Positions 32,841 to 45,067 of a DNA stretch of 64,000 nt are shown here, piece after piece. Under the pieces are notes generated by a model, which was not told where the DNA came from, did no database searches, and saw nothing but the letters and a program-made list of their open reading frames with translations. The stretch's first letter is position 1; each line of letters opens with the position of its first letter. The DNA is from Strobilurus pachycystidiatus (lineage: Eukaryota; Basidiomycota; Agaricomycetes; Agaricales; Physalacriaceae): assembly GCA_019915135.1 (NCBI GenBank), contig JAHLMK010000002.1:1798001-1862000 (forward strand), given 5' to 3'. The position numbers and the translations under genes are program-made.

Positions 32841-33229
32841 TTCCATCTCGACCTTCGCTTGTATCATCATGTAATTTATTGGGCTCTATTCACGGACAAT
32901 GCATGTAAAGTCAGCTGTTGGCAACTCGAACGCCAGAATCTAGCTCGATACATTGAGTTGGTAGCAATAGTGGACTTGGTTATTTCTACCCAAGCTTCAA
33001 GCTCTGATGATCCCTCGCAAGATAAAAAAAGGCGCTTTCTGTGTTGTGATCTACTCAAGCGCCGCTTGTTATTATACTATCCTTTGAGGATTTCGAGACC
33101 AGAAAGGTTCTGTAAGATATAATATGCATAAGATTGTTCCAACCGTCGAAGAGGCTATGTACCCACTACAAAATAAATACGCCACATTCCTACCATCTTC
33201 GGCACTCGGACCGGTTTCAATATTTCCAA
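32841..33229. other. Intergenic region between SPC1 and the CLC channel
   Basis: This 389-base gap is AT-rich, with no open frame that I can support. It should contain the SPC1 3' UTR and the CLC promoter. Confidence 0.4.
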
Positions 33230-36200
33230 ATGCGGGTGCATATTCCCTCTCCACCTACCCCCACGTCGCATGGACAGATGAACACTGACGCCCTCGCCGA
33301 CGAAGAGCTCGAGCAAATTAGGTGCGCTCATCGTGCCGCATGTTCACCATACGCTAACTCTTCCACAGGCGATACCAGGATTTTACTACTATAGGTGTGC
33401 TGTCAATCACCTTGGCTAAGCGCTGTCTCAAGGTTCCACACAAGATTGGATTCAGGATTCTATACTTGAAAGGGATAGACGGATACGAAATGCGCGTAAC
33501 GACTATATAAACGGCCGCCGCCCGCATGATGTCTCGTGGTTTTGGGCACAATTCAAGCGAGCAATCAGCGGTGGACAGAGCTGGTTCGTGGTCAGCCTAG
33601 TCGGTGCGTCGTTCAGAAATTCCGCTTTCCCTTGAATAGCCTCTCTCATTTCGCGCAGGCGTATGCATCGGACTGAACGCTGCTATAATCTCCATCGTCA
33701 CGGAATGGCTTTCCGATATCAAAATGGGATACTGCTCCGACGGATGGTGGTTGAACCAACAATTCTGCTGCTGGGAAATCGAAGGGGAGGAGACCGAAGC
33801 CTGTGAATCATGGCGTCCATGGAGCACCGTCACGCCCGCCCGATGGCTCATATACGTGTTATTCGCCGTACGCCGCGCCCAGCATCATTGTTCCGCGTCC
33901 ATCCTCTCACCCCGACATTCGTAGGGCTGGTTCTCATTCACGGCGGCCCACCTCGTCCGTTCGTTGGCGAAATACGCGGCCGGCTCTGGGATATCCGAGA
34001 TCAAATGTATTGTAGCAGGCTTCATGATGCAAGGCTTCCTTGGGTTCACGACGTTCTTCATCAAGAGCATAACACTAGTGCGCACGCATCATTCACGCTG
34101 CCTCGGCTCGTCTCATGATTCCACAGCCCCTCGTGATTGCCTCCGGCCTATCAGTAGGGAAGGAGGGCCCTTCAGTCCATGTCGCGTGCTGTATTGGGTA
34201 CTTTGTTGCGAACCTTTTCAAAAGGTTCTCGAGAAGTGAAAGTGAATACCAACATTTTTCCCACTCCCCTCTATTTATACGATAACTCCTCCAAGGTAAG
34301 ATGCGCGAAATTGTAACAGCAGCAAGTGCTGCCGGTGTCGCGGTAGCTTTCGGTTCACCAATTGGCGGAGTACTATTCTCCATAGAGGTGTGAATCGTAC
34401 CAAAACTCTCATTGTAATTCTACTGAAAGGCTTACAGGAGATGAGCCATGCTTTCAGTATCCGGACAATGTGGCGCAGTTTCTTCTGTGCTCTCATGGCT
34501 ACTGTGACCCTATCGGTTTGTGCCCATTGAGTCGTGCCACTAAACCTTATCACTCTTCTTCTAGGCTATGAATCCTTTCCGGACCGGCAAACTTGTATTG
34601 TTCCAAGTCACATACGACCGAGATTGGCATTTCTTCGAAATAATATTTTTCGTCGTATTGGGGATATTCGGAGTGAGGCAGACATCGAAGTTTCCGTTCG
34701 ATGACCCTTTTGACGCACTCCCCAGGGTCTGTATGGAGCGTTTGTGGTCAAATTCAACTTACAGGTCGCGGCCTTTCGCCGAAAGCACTTGGCGAAGCAT
34801 GGTGTCGCTGAAGCAGTGACATTGGCTGTCATCACAGCTATCATTGGCTACCCTAACCGCTTCTTGAGAATAGACATGACCGAAAGCATGGCTGTCCTTT
34901 TCAGGGAGTGTGAAGGCGACGTTGATAACATCTGCCAGTATGTCACTCCAAGGGAGGCCTCCCGGTATGGTCACTGAGAAAACCTTGAATCTTAGGACAT
35001 CTACACAATGGCGGATAGCGAACTCCCTAATTTTGGCGACCATCATACGGACAGGGCTAGTCATCGTGTCCTATGGGTGTAAGGTGCCGGCTGGCATTTT
35101 CGTACCATCAATGGCCATTGGAGCAACATTTGGCCGAACGATAGGCATCATGGTGCGAGCAATGTACCGGTAAGAAATTCCTTGATGGGTCTTCCCGAGT
35201 TATGAGATCCCTCACCCCGTTTGCATTCAGGGCGTACCCAAATTCAGGGATTTTCGCATTCTGTGACCCGAATGTACCCTGTATAACGCCTGGTACATAT
35301 GCCTTCCTCGGTGCGGCGGCGGCGCTGAGGTATGGTCTCCTACTCCAAGTCTAGCGGCCTACTTAATAAGCTACGCCACAGTGGCGTGATGCGGATTACA
35401 GTTACGGTGGTGGTCATCATGTTTGAGCTCACTGGCGCGTTGACGTACATTCTTCCAACCATGGTGGGTGGGGAAAATCCATATCTTCGTCATACCTGAT
35501 GTTCGAGAGGTAGATCGTCCTGCTCGTCACCAAGGCCGTCGGAGATCTTCTGGGCACCAACGGTATCGCAGATGAGATGATACGCTTCAACGGGTTCCCC
35601 TTTCTCGAAAAAGAAGACCACGCGTACAACGTGTCTGGTAGGTTCTCTCGAACCCCCAGGCGTGATGGTGTTAATTGATCTGCTCCAAGTCTCCGCGGTC
35701 ATGCGTAATGAGCTGCACGTCCTGACGGAACAGAATATGCGCGTCAGAGACATAGGTGAGAACTCCCTTGGAGCGTTGGATTTTGTGCGTGGGTTACAGT
35801 ACTGACTCTCCTCCAAGATGCAGTCCTGTCTGCCAGCGACGTGAAAGGCTTCCCCATCGTCTCCGCCGACGGTTTTCGAACACTGATCGGATATATTGGC
35901 CGAACAGAGCTGCTTTTTGTGCTTGGTAGGCTCAATGACGCATGTTTAACTCTAAGTTCGCTGAGCGCGGGTTATCAGACCGTTTTCGGAAAGTTCGGGA
36001 TGTGGATCCTGAAACGCCATGTCATTTTATGTCAGGTGAGGGGGACCGCGAGCATCTCAATATACCCACTGGTGCTGTGGGTATCGAGGAGGAATTCAAT
36101 GAGACTATATTTTCGTCCGCGTCCGCTGAGGAAGGCCTCAAGTTTTGGCCATGGGTCAACCAAGTGAGAGCTCCAAATTCAGAGTCTCAAAGAGTAAACG

Positions 36201-36558
36201 TACTCATATAAACCTGCTCCACAGACGCCTATGACGGTGTCGCCACAGCTTCCATTGGAGATCGTGATGCAGTTGTTCAAGCGAATGGGGTAGGTGCCCC
36301 GCCCTGTGTTCCGGACATTCGGTGACTCACCACTCCCGCTGCAGACCTCGTGTCATCCTGGTGGAGGATCATGGTATGTTGACCGGGCTAGTCACTGTGA
36401 AAGACGTACTCCGATTTATTGCTACTGAGAAACTTGATCATGGGCCGTCCTTCGACGAGAGAGGCGGCCTGGACGGGTTATTAGAAGAGGCATGGACATG
36501 GGCAGTAGATGTTGCTCGCCGGTTTGTTTCTTGGAGTCGAGACAAACTCGGACGTTGA
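33230..36558 (+). CDS. GEF1: CLC chloride channel/transporter (Gef1 type)
   Basis: Nearly twenty exons give roughly 760 residues. CLC proteins of this class move chloride across Golgi, endosome or vacuole membranes, usually in exchange for protons. The soluble start contains [13 protein letters not shown]. The first selectivity motif is [10 protein letters not shown] (GSGIPE in most members), and the gating-glutamate motif is GKEGPSVH with the Glu kept. GVLFSIEEMSH and [13 protein letters not shown] are also present. Two CBS domains follow (about 35,690-35,930 and 36,225-36,440), the second reading [21 protein letters not shown] later ATG at 33278 is an alternative start. No frame breaks were found. 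Confidence 0.93.
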
Positions 36559-36880
36559 TGATTGTCATGTATGATTTATTATTATTTTTGCTTGATTTTC
36601 GGGATACTTCTTTGATTCCTCAGGCTCGCATTCTGCTTGCAGGCTAGCATTTGCCTGCCTATCCGCAACACGACTCGCAAGCATAGCCCATGCCAAGTTT
36701 TAGATATCTCCGGGTGCTTCGATTATAATGAACCACTAATGAACGTAGCTGTCGTAACAGGAGCCAAGATCGTGACGTCACGAAGGTGGCCAAACACCTA
36801 TATAATGCGCCAATTCTCGTTCCAAGCACTTCAACACCCCCTCTCATTGCACTCTCATCACCACACAAACACCAGACGCA
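36559..36880. promoter_or_regulatory. Intergenic region upstream of small protein gene
   Basis: This 322-base gap contains gtgacgtca at 36773, a palindromic CRE-like element (TGACGTCA), and ctatataatg at 36798, a good TATA box. They lie about 100 and 80 bases before the next start codon. Confidence 0.55.
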
Positions 36881-37154
36881 ATGGCTTACGCATCCGCACA
36901 ACCCCCTACTACCGCCACAGAGGCTGAGAGGCTCCAGTACTCGCACGACCTCGCCCAGTACACCCTCCAACAAGTGTCGAAGGCGCATTTGTCGCTGGAC
37001 AAACGGGAGTTCGCTGCCTCCAAAATCCCCCCAAGCGTCGCTGACCGCCTGGCGCGCATACGTGAGTCCTACATCACGACTTCCTCATTCACTCTTTGAC
37101 CTCATCTCAACAGTCAAACCCAAGTCGCCCCAGCCAGAAGCTGTCACTGCATAA
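36881..37154 (+). CDS. Small uncharacterised protein, 73 residues
   Basis: Two exons (36881-37061, 37114-37154) with a canonical 52-base intron give a short hydrophilic protein. It has a helical centre (EAERLQYSHDLAQYTLQQV) and a Lys/Pro/Glu-rich end. There is no signal peptide or membrane span. The strong promoter-like elements upstream, the clean splice and the long AT-rich 3' region support a real and probably well-expressed gene. I do not recognise the family. Confidence 0.65.
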
Positions 37155-37688
37155 TTTAATGGCCCCTATACACTGCCCGCATATTTATGTGAGTTTCCTT
37201 CTGCCTCAGCACGCCCATGTATCTCATTTACGTTCCAGTCTCCACTTTGACTGTATCCATATATCTCTCGCCGGGGCATCTCATCATTAGACGACCCTCG
37301 ACTCTATACATCGCATATTTGCTGTCCCCATTGTACATCACCTGCATCCCATTAGCTCTCTTCTTGAACATTTCTGTCACGAATAAACGCATTTTTCCTC
37401 ATCGCATTTTGTTCTCCCATCAAATCTCTCATCGCAGCAAGGGAATTGGGCTCCTATGAATGGGACCTGACTGCGTTGGGAAACGCTGAGTTGCGCTCAG
37501 ACCTTTGGTTTGCACTTGCTCCACCAACAGAATTCAGTCTCCGGGGTATATTTCGACCTGATCTCTCACGGATGGAAATACATCTCTGAAGTTACGCTCG
37601 AGTCGTATGACAGAAAATGGAGCCTTGAACGTATGATTGTAAGACTGCGGATTAAATTGCACAGTAGGAGCTACGTCTGGGGTAGCGC
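37155..37688. other. Intergenic region between convergent genes
   Basis: These 534 bases lie between the small gene and TSR1, which converge. They are rich in T and C runs typical of fungal 3' regions. I see no supported coding frame. Confidence 0.4.
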
Positions 37689-40502
37689 TTACGGCTCGAC
37701 TGCCATCGCGTCCGTTGAGCTGACAACCCCAGATCTAGTGTGCTCCTTCCACGTACTAGCCCATTTAGGATACACGCGCTTATACAAAGACATGCACACC
37801 GTGTCCATCTGGCTGAGGGGTCCGTCAAAGTGCGCCTTGAAGTACCCATGAGTGCCAAGCGACTCCCGTATATGGCCCGTCCGTCCCAGCTTCGTATGAA
37901 GCTGAATAGGTTTGAAATAGTGAATGTCATCTGCGAGAGAAAAGCAAAGCATGCTTTAGATTTAGCTGTGGAGTGAGAAAACATCACGAGAAATACCGGA
38001 GTTGAAGAACATGTAGCGGACTGTGGCTGTCTTCTTGTGCACTTTGAACGGGTGGCCAGTCAAGATAACGCGCTTCGCGATGATGCGGGTTGTGTCTGGA
38101 CTCAGGAAAGAGCCCATCGCCACAAGATGTGGAGCTAGCAGCCGGTATGTCAAATGACTTCCTGCAGGGCAAGTGAATTAAGATGATCTTACCTTGTTCG
38201 TCTTCTGATTCTCTCAACAAGACACAGGGCTGTTTACCGAAAACGACGGGTCCATAGGTTGTAGCAACAGCAGTGACTCCGTGTCTGAGATAACGCTCAA
38301 ACTTGTGAACGTTATTGGCGCCCTTTCCGCCACCTCTTGTGTGCTGGCTGTAAACGGGGTTCACGTGTAAACGACGCGGGCCGACACATAGGATGAGAGG
38401 ATCCTGGAAAGGAACATTTAGTCTAGAAAAAAGACAGATATCAATCAAAGTGGGGACTACCTTGGATCGCACACTGCCGTCATACTCGGTGTTTCGTTGA
38501 ACTGTGAAATTGAGCACCGACACCTTGTGCTCGTGTTGAAGGAGGGAGAAAAGCGTGAGAGGGTGAGCCGAAGAGACTGCTCCTTCCGGAACGTCCTTAA
38601 TGAAAACTGTGACCCGAACTCCGGGCTGTAGAACGAGCGTAAGTGGGAAGTGGCGTCGAGGCATTCAGTCGAACTTGCCTCCACGACAGCGAGATCCTCC
38701 TCGGCACGACGACGAACGTTTCTCTCGGTGCGTTTGTAATCCTCGAACTGGAATATACGCGCGTAATCGAGGGGCAGATTCTCAAAGGGATCCCACGGGC
38801 TCGTTCTGAATGACCTCATACCGCGGAATCTCTGGAAACGCGTCTGCGCCGGAACGTCTTGTGGGGTATCCAGTTCGTCAGGGAAGGTGAGATCTGTCTC
38901 TTCCTCGCGCTGTCTATTGCGCCATGACGCCAATCTGACAAGGAAACAAACATTGACGTTGATACGCGCGCGTCGAAAAAGAGGGTACTGATGACACGCA
39001 CTGTTTGGACTCCTCCTCGTGGTCGAGGTCTTGGAACGCCACACTGCGCCGGCTTTCGATGTCCATCTCGGTGTCCTCTTCCATGGGTAGGTCTACCATC
39101 TCCTCCTCCTCCTCCTCCTCGTCCATAGCGGCATCACTGCCGTCCTTCTCATCGTCATCTCCATCCTCATCGTCGCTCTCATCGACGATCCATGAGGCTT
39201 GATACTCGCTCATTCCCTTGGGCACCCTCTTCACCACCTTTGGTGTTGTTCCCGCGCCAGCGTCCGGTAGCATCGGTACCTCGTCGGTATTTTGAGGGCC
39301 ATTCATTTCTTCCTCTGTAGGCCATGTCTGCTCGTTCGCCATGTCATCTGGCTCGTTACAAGATACGAGGGAATCAGCTGACGAAGCGTCAGGTTCAGCA
39401 ATAAGCGTGGGTTCGACCTCCATGGACGTTTTATTTTGTCGCGGTAGGGGTGCGGACAGTATCTGAATCTTATTAGTATGAGTGGTCTTGAATTGGATGC
39501 TACCCTACCTTGGATATCTGGAAGTCCCCGAAGTTTGGTATATGGACGAGACGATTCGGTGACATGGATGTTCCACGGACGACACCAGTCACTGCAAGGG
39601 TGCCATCGTTCCACTCCAAGCCCTCGCTCAAAACCCACGATCGGCCCTCCCTCCATCGTACGTCGGCAGGCTTCCCCTCGGAAAGAGTCCGTAGAGCGGT
39701 CAGGCGATCAGAGCTCGAGTGCAGGTCAAAGACGCGTGGTTGGGTGGGTACAAAGTACTGGATGAAGGACAGTAGTGATTTTAGGATGCCAGGACGCGAT
39801 TTAGCATCGATTGACGAGTCCGGGGAGATGACGGTGACAACGTCCGGTAAGCCCTGGGCTTGGAGAGTACGCAGAAGGGTGTCGCCCCACGTGTCTACCT
39901 CGACGGTCGTAGAGAGCGCAAAGACAACGTAGTCCGCAACTTTGCAGGCGTCTAGTGCGGCGTACATTTGCCTGTAGGGAACACTAATGAACTGAAGGGA
40001 CGTTTTGAACCGATCGGCCTTCAATTTGAACAGACCAGTTCCATCGTAGCCCTCTGTGGAACTATCGAGCGATTCGGCCAGGGATGAGACCACTGTCTGC
40101 GGAGAGACATCCTCGGAGAGTGGTATCACAGCGACAATGCGGGGTGCACCGTCAACGCCGTTAAAGATGCGCGTTGCAGATACGAGTGCAGTCCGTTTCT
40201 TGAGCTGCTGCTGTTTCGCGTTATTCTTGCGGTTGAGACGGGCCTGTGCAGATGTATTAGATGTGGAGACTGCTTTTGGTGATTGTCGCGCAATGCGACC
40301 TATTTTGACAGATGAGAAATCGTCCAGAATCGCAGAGAAGTGGTACACGCCTTTTGCTGCGTCTCTCAAAGATGATTTTGTAGCATGTTTCGATTTGAAT
40401 GCTTTATTTTGCTAAATCAAGGTAAAGATCGGGCTACAGCGGCCGAGGCGGCATGCGCACCTGCTTGAGCGTCGGTCGATGAGAATGCTGGCCTTCCCCC
40501 AT
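37689..40502 (-). CDS. TSR1: 40S ribosome biogenesis protein Tsr1
   Basis: The spliced protein is about 800 residues, the usual size of Tsr1, a GTPase-like factor on late cytoplasmic pre-40S particles. The start [14 protein letters not shown] joins through a short intron to [15 protein letters not shown], the family N-terminus. The G-like domain follows (40,300-39,500), with [17 protein letters not shown] near its start. A Glu/Asp-rich linker (39,100-39,420) includes a CTC/GAG triplet run. The conserved C-terminal BMS1/TSR1 region has [67 protein letters not shown] and [11 protein letters not shown]. No frame breaks were seen. Confidence 0.95.
39097..39121. repeat. Trinucleotide run encoding polyglutamate in TSR1
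   Basis: Eight or so tandem CTC units (GAG on the coding strand) encode a run of glutamates in the acidic linker of Tsr1. It is a simple coding microsatellite. Confidence 0.85.
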
Positions 40503-40619
40503 TATCCTCAATAGAGATAAAGAAAATCGAGATGGATGCAGACAGCGAGTGCAATGTCCAAAAATTTACGTTACCGATCAATCAATGAGTTTGGGTTCGG
40601 CAAATGCCATGCGAATTTC

Positions 40620-42205
40620 ATGACCGCACTCTCATCATCGCTGCCGACGCCGACGCTGCGTGTCGTCTTTGCCGCCCTCGTCGCGTCGCGCCTACTGCTC
40701 TCGTCGACGAGCATCAGTGACTACCTCATTCACGACCACCAGCTCTCATCGCCGCTCACGTCCTACCCGAACTGTATGCCCTCGTAGCAGCCAACCTGTC
40801 CAAGCTGACCTGACCAGTACAGGAGGGTATCTATCTCTTCCAACATGGCGTAGATCCATATTCAGGAGGAGTCTTCCGCCATGTGCGTAGCAATCTTCCA
40901 CAGTCGCGATTTCGAGCTTATTCTTAACAGTCTCCGCTATACCTCTCCTTGTTCACGACATTCCTCTCCCCTTCAAAGCCAACGGCAGCCGTGCTATGGA
41001 CGTTTTGTGACGCGATAGGCGCATGGTCATTGATTCGGATATGGAGAGCGAGACAACGCGTCGCCAGTAGTCCCAGGGACAGCCTAATTGCCATCTTGTA
41101 CGTGTCGCTCTGCATCGAATGCAAGCTTCTTGGTCAACTCCTTGCAGGTACTTCCTGAACCCCTACCTCCTCCTGCCAAGCTTGGCTTTCTCCACATCCT
41201 CCATCGAAAATGCACTCATGTTGCTATCCATCATGTGCGCCTCCGAAGGTGAATACCACACCAGGTTGCATGACCATCCCTAACGGGTACACAGGACGAG
41301 CATCGGCCGCGTTATTGGCGCTGTCATTCCTCCTCCACATGTCGCTATCCTCCGTCATTCTCATAGCTCCCATCACTATGCTATTACTGACGAATCCATC
41401 CTCGCAACTTGCTTCTCCAAAACCATTCGTTGGCGTAACGCGGCATGCGCCTGTACTCTTGGCAGAATTGGCGGCCTATTTTGGTATCCTCACCCTTGCT
41501 TCGACCATTGTATGCGATGGACTCACATGGGTGCCACAAACTTGGGGCGCGACGTGCGTTTTCCAACAAGTAACATCTCGTACAAAGCTCTCATCGATGT
41601 TTGCAGGCTCACTCTACCTGACCTCACCCCGAATGTCGGTCTTTGGTGGTATTTCTTCACCGAGATGTTCGACCACTTCCGACCGTTTTTCTTGATGGTA
41701 TTCTCGGTATGGTCGCCCTCTCAACCTCAGTTACAGTCAGCTAATGACAGTCCTCCAGGTGCACTTGCTCATTTATATAGCGCCGGTCTGCATCAAATTC
41801 CAGTATGACGCCCTCTACGCGACGTTTTTGCTTGTCGGTATTCTTGGGACGTTCAAAGCATATCCAACACTGTCGGATTCTGGGGTATTCCTTACCATGA
41901 TGGCCATCTTCCCAGAAACATATCCATGTAAGCCTTCATTGTGCCCCTCATGCTTTTGAGCTCATATGTTGGTAGACTTGCGCCATCCCATTGTAACAGC
42001 CCTGCTGCACCTGCACGCAGCGCTACTTCTACCACTATTCCATCAACTGTGGTTGGTACAGGGGACTGGAAACGCCAACTTCTTTTACGCGTCGACGTTG
42101 GTGTTCGCATGTGCGAACGGGATGGCATTGGAGGACTGCTTCTGGTCGGGAATGCGGATAGCGATTGGGAAGGACATCGAGGGATATGCTGTAACTCAAG
42201 AATAG
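40620..42205 (+). CDS. GAB1: GPI transamidase subunit PIG-U/Gab1
   Basis: About 410 residues are assembled from about eight exons. PIG-U is a multi-spanning ER subunit of the GPI transamidase that attaches GPI anchors to secretory proteins. Family landmarks are [20 protein letters not shown] followed by [10 protein letters not shown] near the N-terminus and, in the second half, [17 protein letters not shown] with MVFSV, the most conserved PIG-U sequence. Many hydrophobic segments fill the rest. The first intron uses the CAG at 40818; the later CAG would break frame. The start [15 protein letters not shown] at 40620 was preferred over an upstream frame extension. Divergent from TSR1, with about 117 bases between starts. 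Confidence 0.93.
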
Positions 42206-42424
42206 TCTCATAATAATACGAGGAGTATCAAAAGTGGGACGACGGTACGGATCGCTGCGAGAGGGATCCTCGGCCGGTTTTGGTCAGATGTATGTGGTGT
42301 GAATGTCGGTGTTTGCGTTGCAGTGGCAGATGATGACGAGATGGTTGACGTCGGAGGAGGATTGTTATTTTCTGAGAGCGGGATCACCAGGTCTGAGTCC
42401 AGCACGAGTGGCGGGTCTCGGTGT

Positions 42425-43394
42425 CTAGAAATCCAACTCTTCAGTATGGCATTCTTCACCTTTTGGAATGGCGTACATAGCTGTTCCAGGTTCCATATCA
42501 CACGTACCAAAGAGCGTCGTTTTGTTGTAGAGGGAAAGCCCGTCCATGAGCGCGAGCTGGTGCTGCATACAATCTCTCTGCCACCCGTCAGGAAGAGCGC
42601 CGAAGTGAGCTAGAGTGTATAATTTCATGACACTCATTTGGGCAAAGTCCTTGAGGATTATTTCAGACACAAGGACCGATGCAAAAGCCACTGAAACGAA
42701 CCTCGACTGCGTTGGTCAAAGATACTTATCCGGTGCGCAGGTATCCTTCCCAATCGCCCCAAGCCACGTCTCTGACGAAGAGGGGTGGTTCGGGAAGGAG
42801 AGTCATACGTATGTGACGCCTTCCGGTTCAATTTTCCTTTTCATCAGCGGAAACAACTCTCAAAACCAATACTCACTTCATGCATCCACCCGTCAATCCC
42901 GATGTCGCCAAAGAAATGTATATCTCCGTTGTTGACCGTGTACGCATGCGATGTGTTATCACCCAGCAACAAGATGTTGCCAATGTATCGCCGCAGCCCG
43001 ACGGGGATGCGCGCGAGGTAGTCCACGGCTATGTCCAGCGCGATGGCGAGTGCACTCCGCCCTCGCAGCGACAGATCGTCCATGGCGAACTGGGACCACA
43101 GTCTTCGAACGTGACGTTCGTCGCTTGGATCGCACCGGTGCATTCCGTGTTGGATTGGCACGTCGGCGGGAGGGTGTTGATGGGCGTGATGGATACGGTC
43201 GCTCGGGGGAGGTAGTTAGGCTCGAGGGAGAAGTTGAAGGCGTTTTGTTGGGGGGTGAGGGAGAGTGCAGGGAGGGATCTTGGGAAGTGGAGGTGGTCAT
43301 GAGGGAAAATGGGCTCGGCGCGCGAGCAGAGGACAAAGGCCGCCAGGACCCAAGCGAGAAAGATGATGTAGAGTAGAAGGTCGCGCTGCGGCAT
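42425..43394 (-). pseudogene. Secreted con-13-like protein, frame broken in the given sequence
   Basis: The 5' exon encodes a signal peptide (MPQRDLLLYIIFLAWVLAAF) and a secreted domain with NTLPPTCQSNTECTGAIQAT and PWTICRCEGG. Later pieces IPVGLRRYIGNILLLGD, GWMHE, ASHTYDSPS, SSETWLGAIGKDTCAPDKY, SLTNAVE, DFAQMSV and ALPDGWQRDCMQHQLALMDG clearly belong to one protein. They follow the layout I know from basidiomycete secreted proteins annotated as conidiation-specific protein 13. Joining them needs an extra base at about 43055, 42792 and 42724, each time beside a short homopolymer. So this is either a pseudogene or a stretch with sequencing errors. Function is unknown. Confidence 0.65.
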
Positions 43395-43617
43395 CTACAA
43401 TGGTAGGCCCACCAGGGGATTCCAGCCTGATCATCTCACTTCGTCTTCGATGCTTTTGTAGCGATTCTATGCCGCATCACATCTCCAAGGTAGCCACGGA
43501 GGAAACGTGTGGGCTAGGTTTTTGACCGGGTCGCATCAAGACGGATTTGGGTGGCACACTTTTAGCGATACAACCTTGTCATTTATTACAGAGCGAGAAA
43601 TTATACAATATATACAC

Positions 43618-44647
43618 CTAAGCATACTAGAACGATCTGGTCAGAATGAGTTTATGCGGATGGATTGATTACTTACCCTCGTAAAGGTCCCCATGGTCAT
43701 GAACGTCTCCTTCCTCTTCGGCTTGCCGTCGCTATATAGAGACTTGACGGCGTCGCTCATGTTGGCCTTTCTCTTGGCTTCCTCCATGGCCAAGCTGCTG
43801 ACCACTGCACGACTCGCTGCTGCAATCCCAGGATTCATGCTAGGGCGACCTTCTTCTTGCTTGCAGGCTCCTCTTCGGTGGCAGGCGCATTCTTCCTCTT
43901 CTTGGACTTCTTCGCCGGCTCAGCAAGCCTCTTGCGCTCCATAGCTTCCCGCATCTTCTCAGACTCATCAGGCGATGGGTTCAAGGTGATGACGTCGTCT
44001 GAGCGAGAGAATTTCTTGGCGCATTGGGGCAGACCTCAAGCTGTTCCTCGCCGTCTGTTGATTTGGGGGAAGACGAGACGTTCTTGAGTCCAGCTAGGAG
44101 AGAACGCACCCGCAGGGAGAGATGTAGACAAAGGGGAGGAGGCCGTTCATCTCCTTGAGGGTGAGAGGGCATATGAAGCGGGCGCGGGTCTCAGTGTCCT
44201 CAGTGACCGGCGCTGGGTTGGGAGTCAAGGATAAGGTTTTGACATCCTATATTCATCAGTATAATATGGACGTCTGTTTAGTGTTGACGCACCTTTAACG
44301 ACCTTATGTGTCCACATATGTCTTCTCCATCTCCATAAGCCGACTTGTCCAATAGATACTCTATTAGTGCATCTTTGTTGTACAGCTTTCCGAGTGGACA
44401 CGAGACAATAGGCTCTTGCAGAGGTTTCTGTCATATCCATGAGAATAGGTGAATTGCAGCAAAACGTTTGAGCGCACCTTGGATAGAGCACAAAAGAACC
44501 AACGCGCTTTCGTTTGATTAGCCTTGTCAGCTTGCTCTGCCTGGAGTTGGGTGAGAATGATACTATAAGGAAGAACGGCCTGCCTACCTTGGGCTTGTTG
44601 CGAACTAGGTCGCGGCGGTCTGGGATACTGCCACCGTCATTACCCAT
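43618..44647 (-). CDS. RTF2: Replication termination factor 2 (Rtf2) family protein
   Basis: The protein starts MGNDGGSIPDRRDLVRNKPK, the hallmark of Rtf2, a nuclear protein with a RING-like domain that acts at stalled replication forks. Then come PLQEPIVSCPLGKLYNKDA, ARFICPLTLKEMNGLLPF, SPCGCV, EEQLEVCP, CAKKFSRSDDVITLNPSPDE, a Lys-rich stretch and KSLYSDGKPKRKETFM before the end, which splices to Tyr-Ala-stop at 43618. Three reading-frame slips by one base (about 44095, 44025, 43843) interrupt otherwise conserved sequence, for example between the two cysteines of CPxC. Because the product is otherwise well conserved I take these as probable sequence errors, not decay. Confidence 0.82.
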
Positions 44648-45067
44648 GATGATGGTTAATGAGCAAGGAAAGTTGCCTGCCGACTCCGACTCCGCGGCGA
44701 CTCGGATTGGCCGAGCTGTATCACTTTGCTTTCAAGTTGCATTGTGACTCCAGGCGTTTTAGATTCGTGTACTCTCTACCACATAGCGAGACTCTCATAT
44801 ACGAATGTAAATGGACCGCTCAATCCACGCCACAAGTACCAAGATCTAAGAGCAGTTCTCTAAAACTCGAACCCGAATGTGTAATCGGTCAAAGACATTT
44901 GTGTGAAGATGACCTCGCTCTATTTGTTGTGGCATACCGCTTCGCCAGTATACATCCTTCCGCCGATAAAGTACAGTATTATTCCCGACAATTTAGTATT
45001 ACCCCCTCCGCAAAGTCCATTGAAAATTTCCTGCAAAGCAAAACAAAGCGATACCGATACATCATGT
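44648..45067. promoter_or_regulatory. Intergenic region upstream of RTF2
   Basis: This 420-base stretch lies between the RTF2 start and the GDH2 stop, both genes on the minus strand. It should hold the RTF2 promoter and the GDH2 3' UTR. I see no supported coding frame. Confidence 0.4.

Noticed and set aside
39500..40369. Possible intron in TSR1 beginning gtgtac near 40346
   Set aside because: Removing it shifts the frame, and reading through is in frame with the conserved domain.
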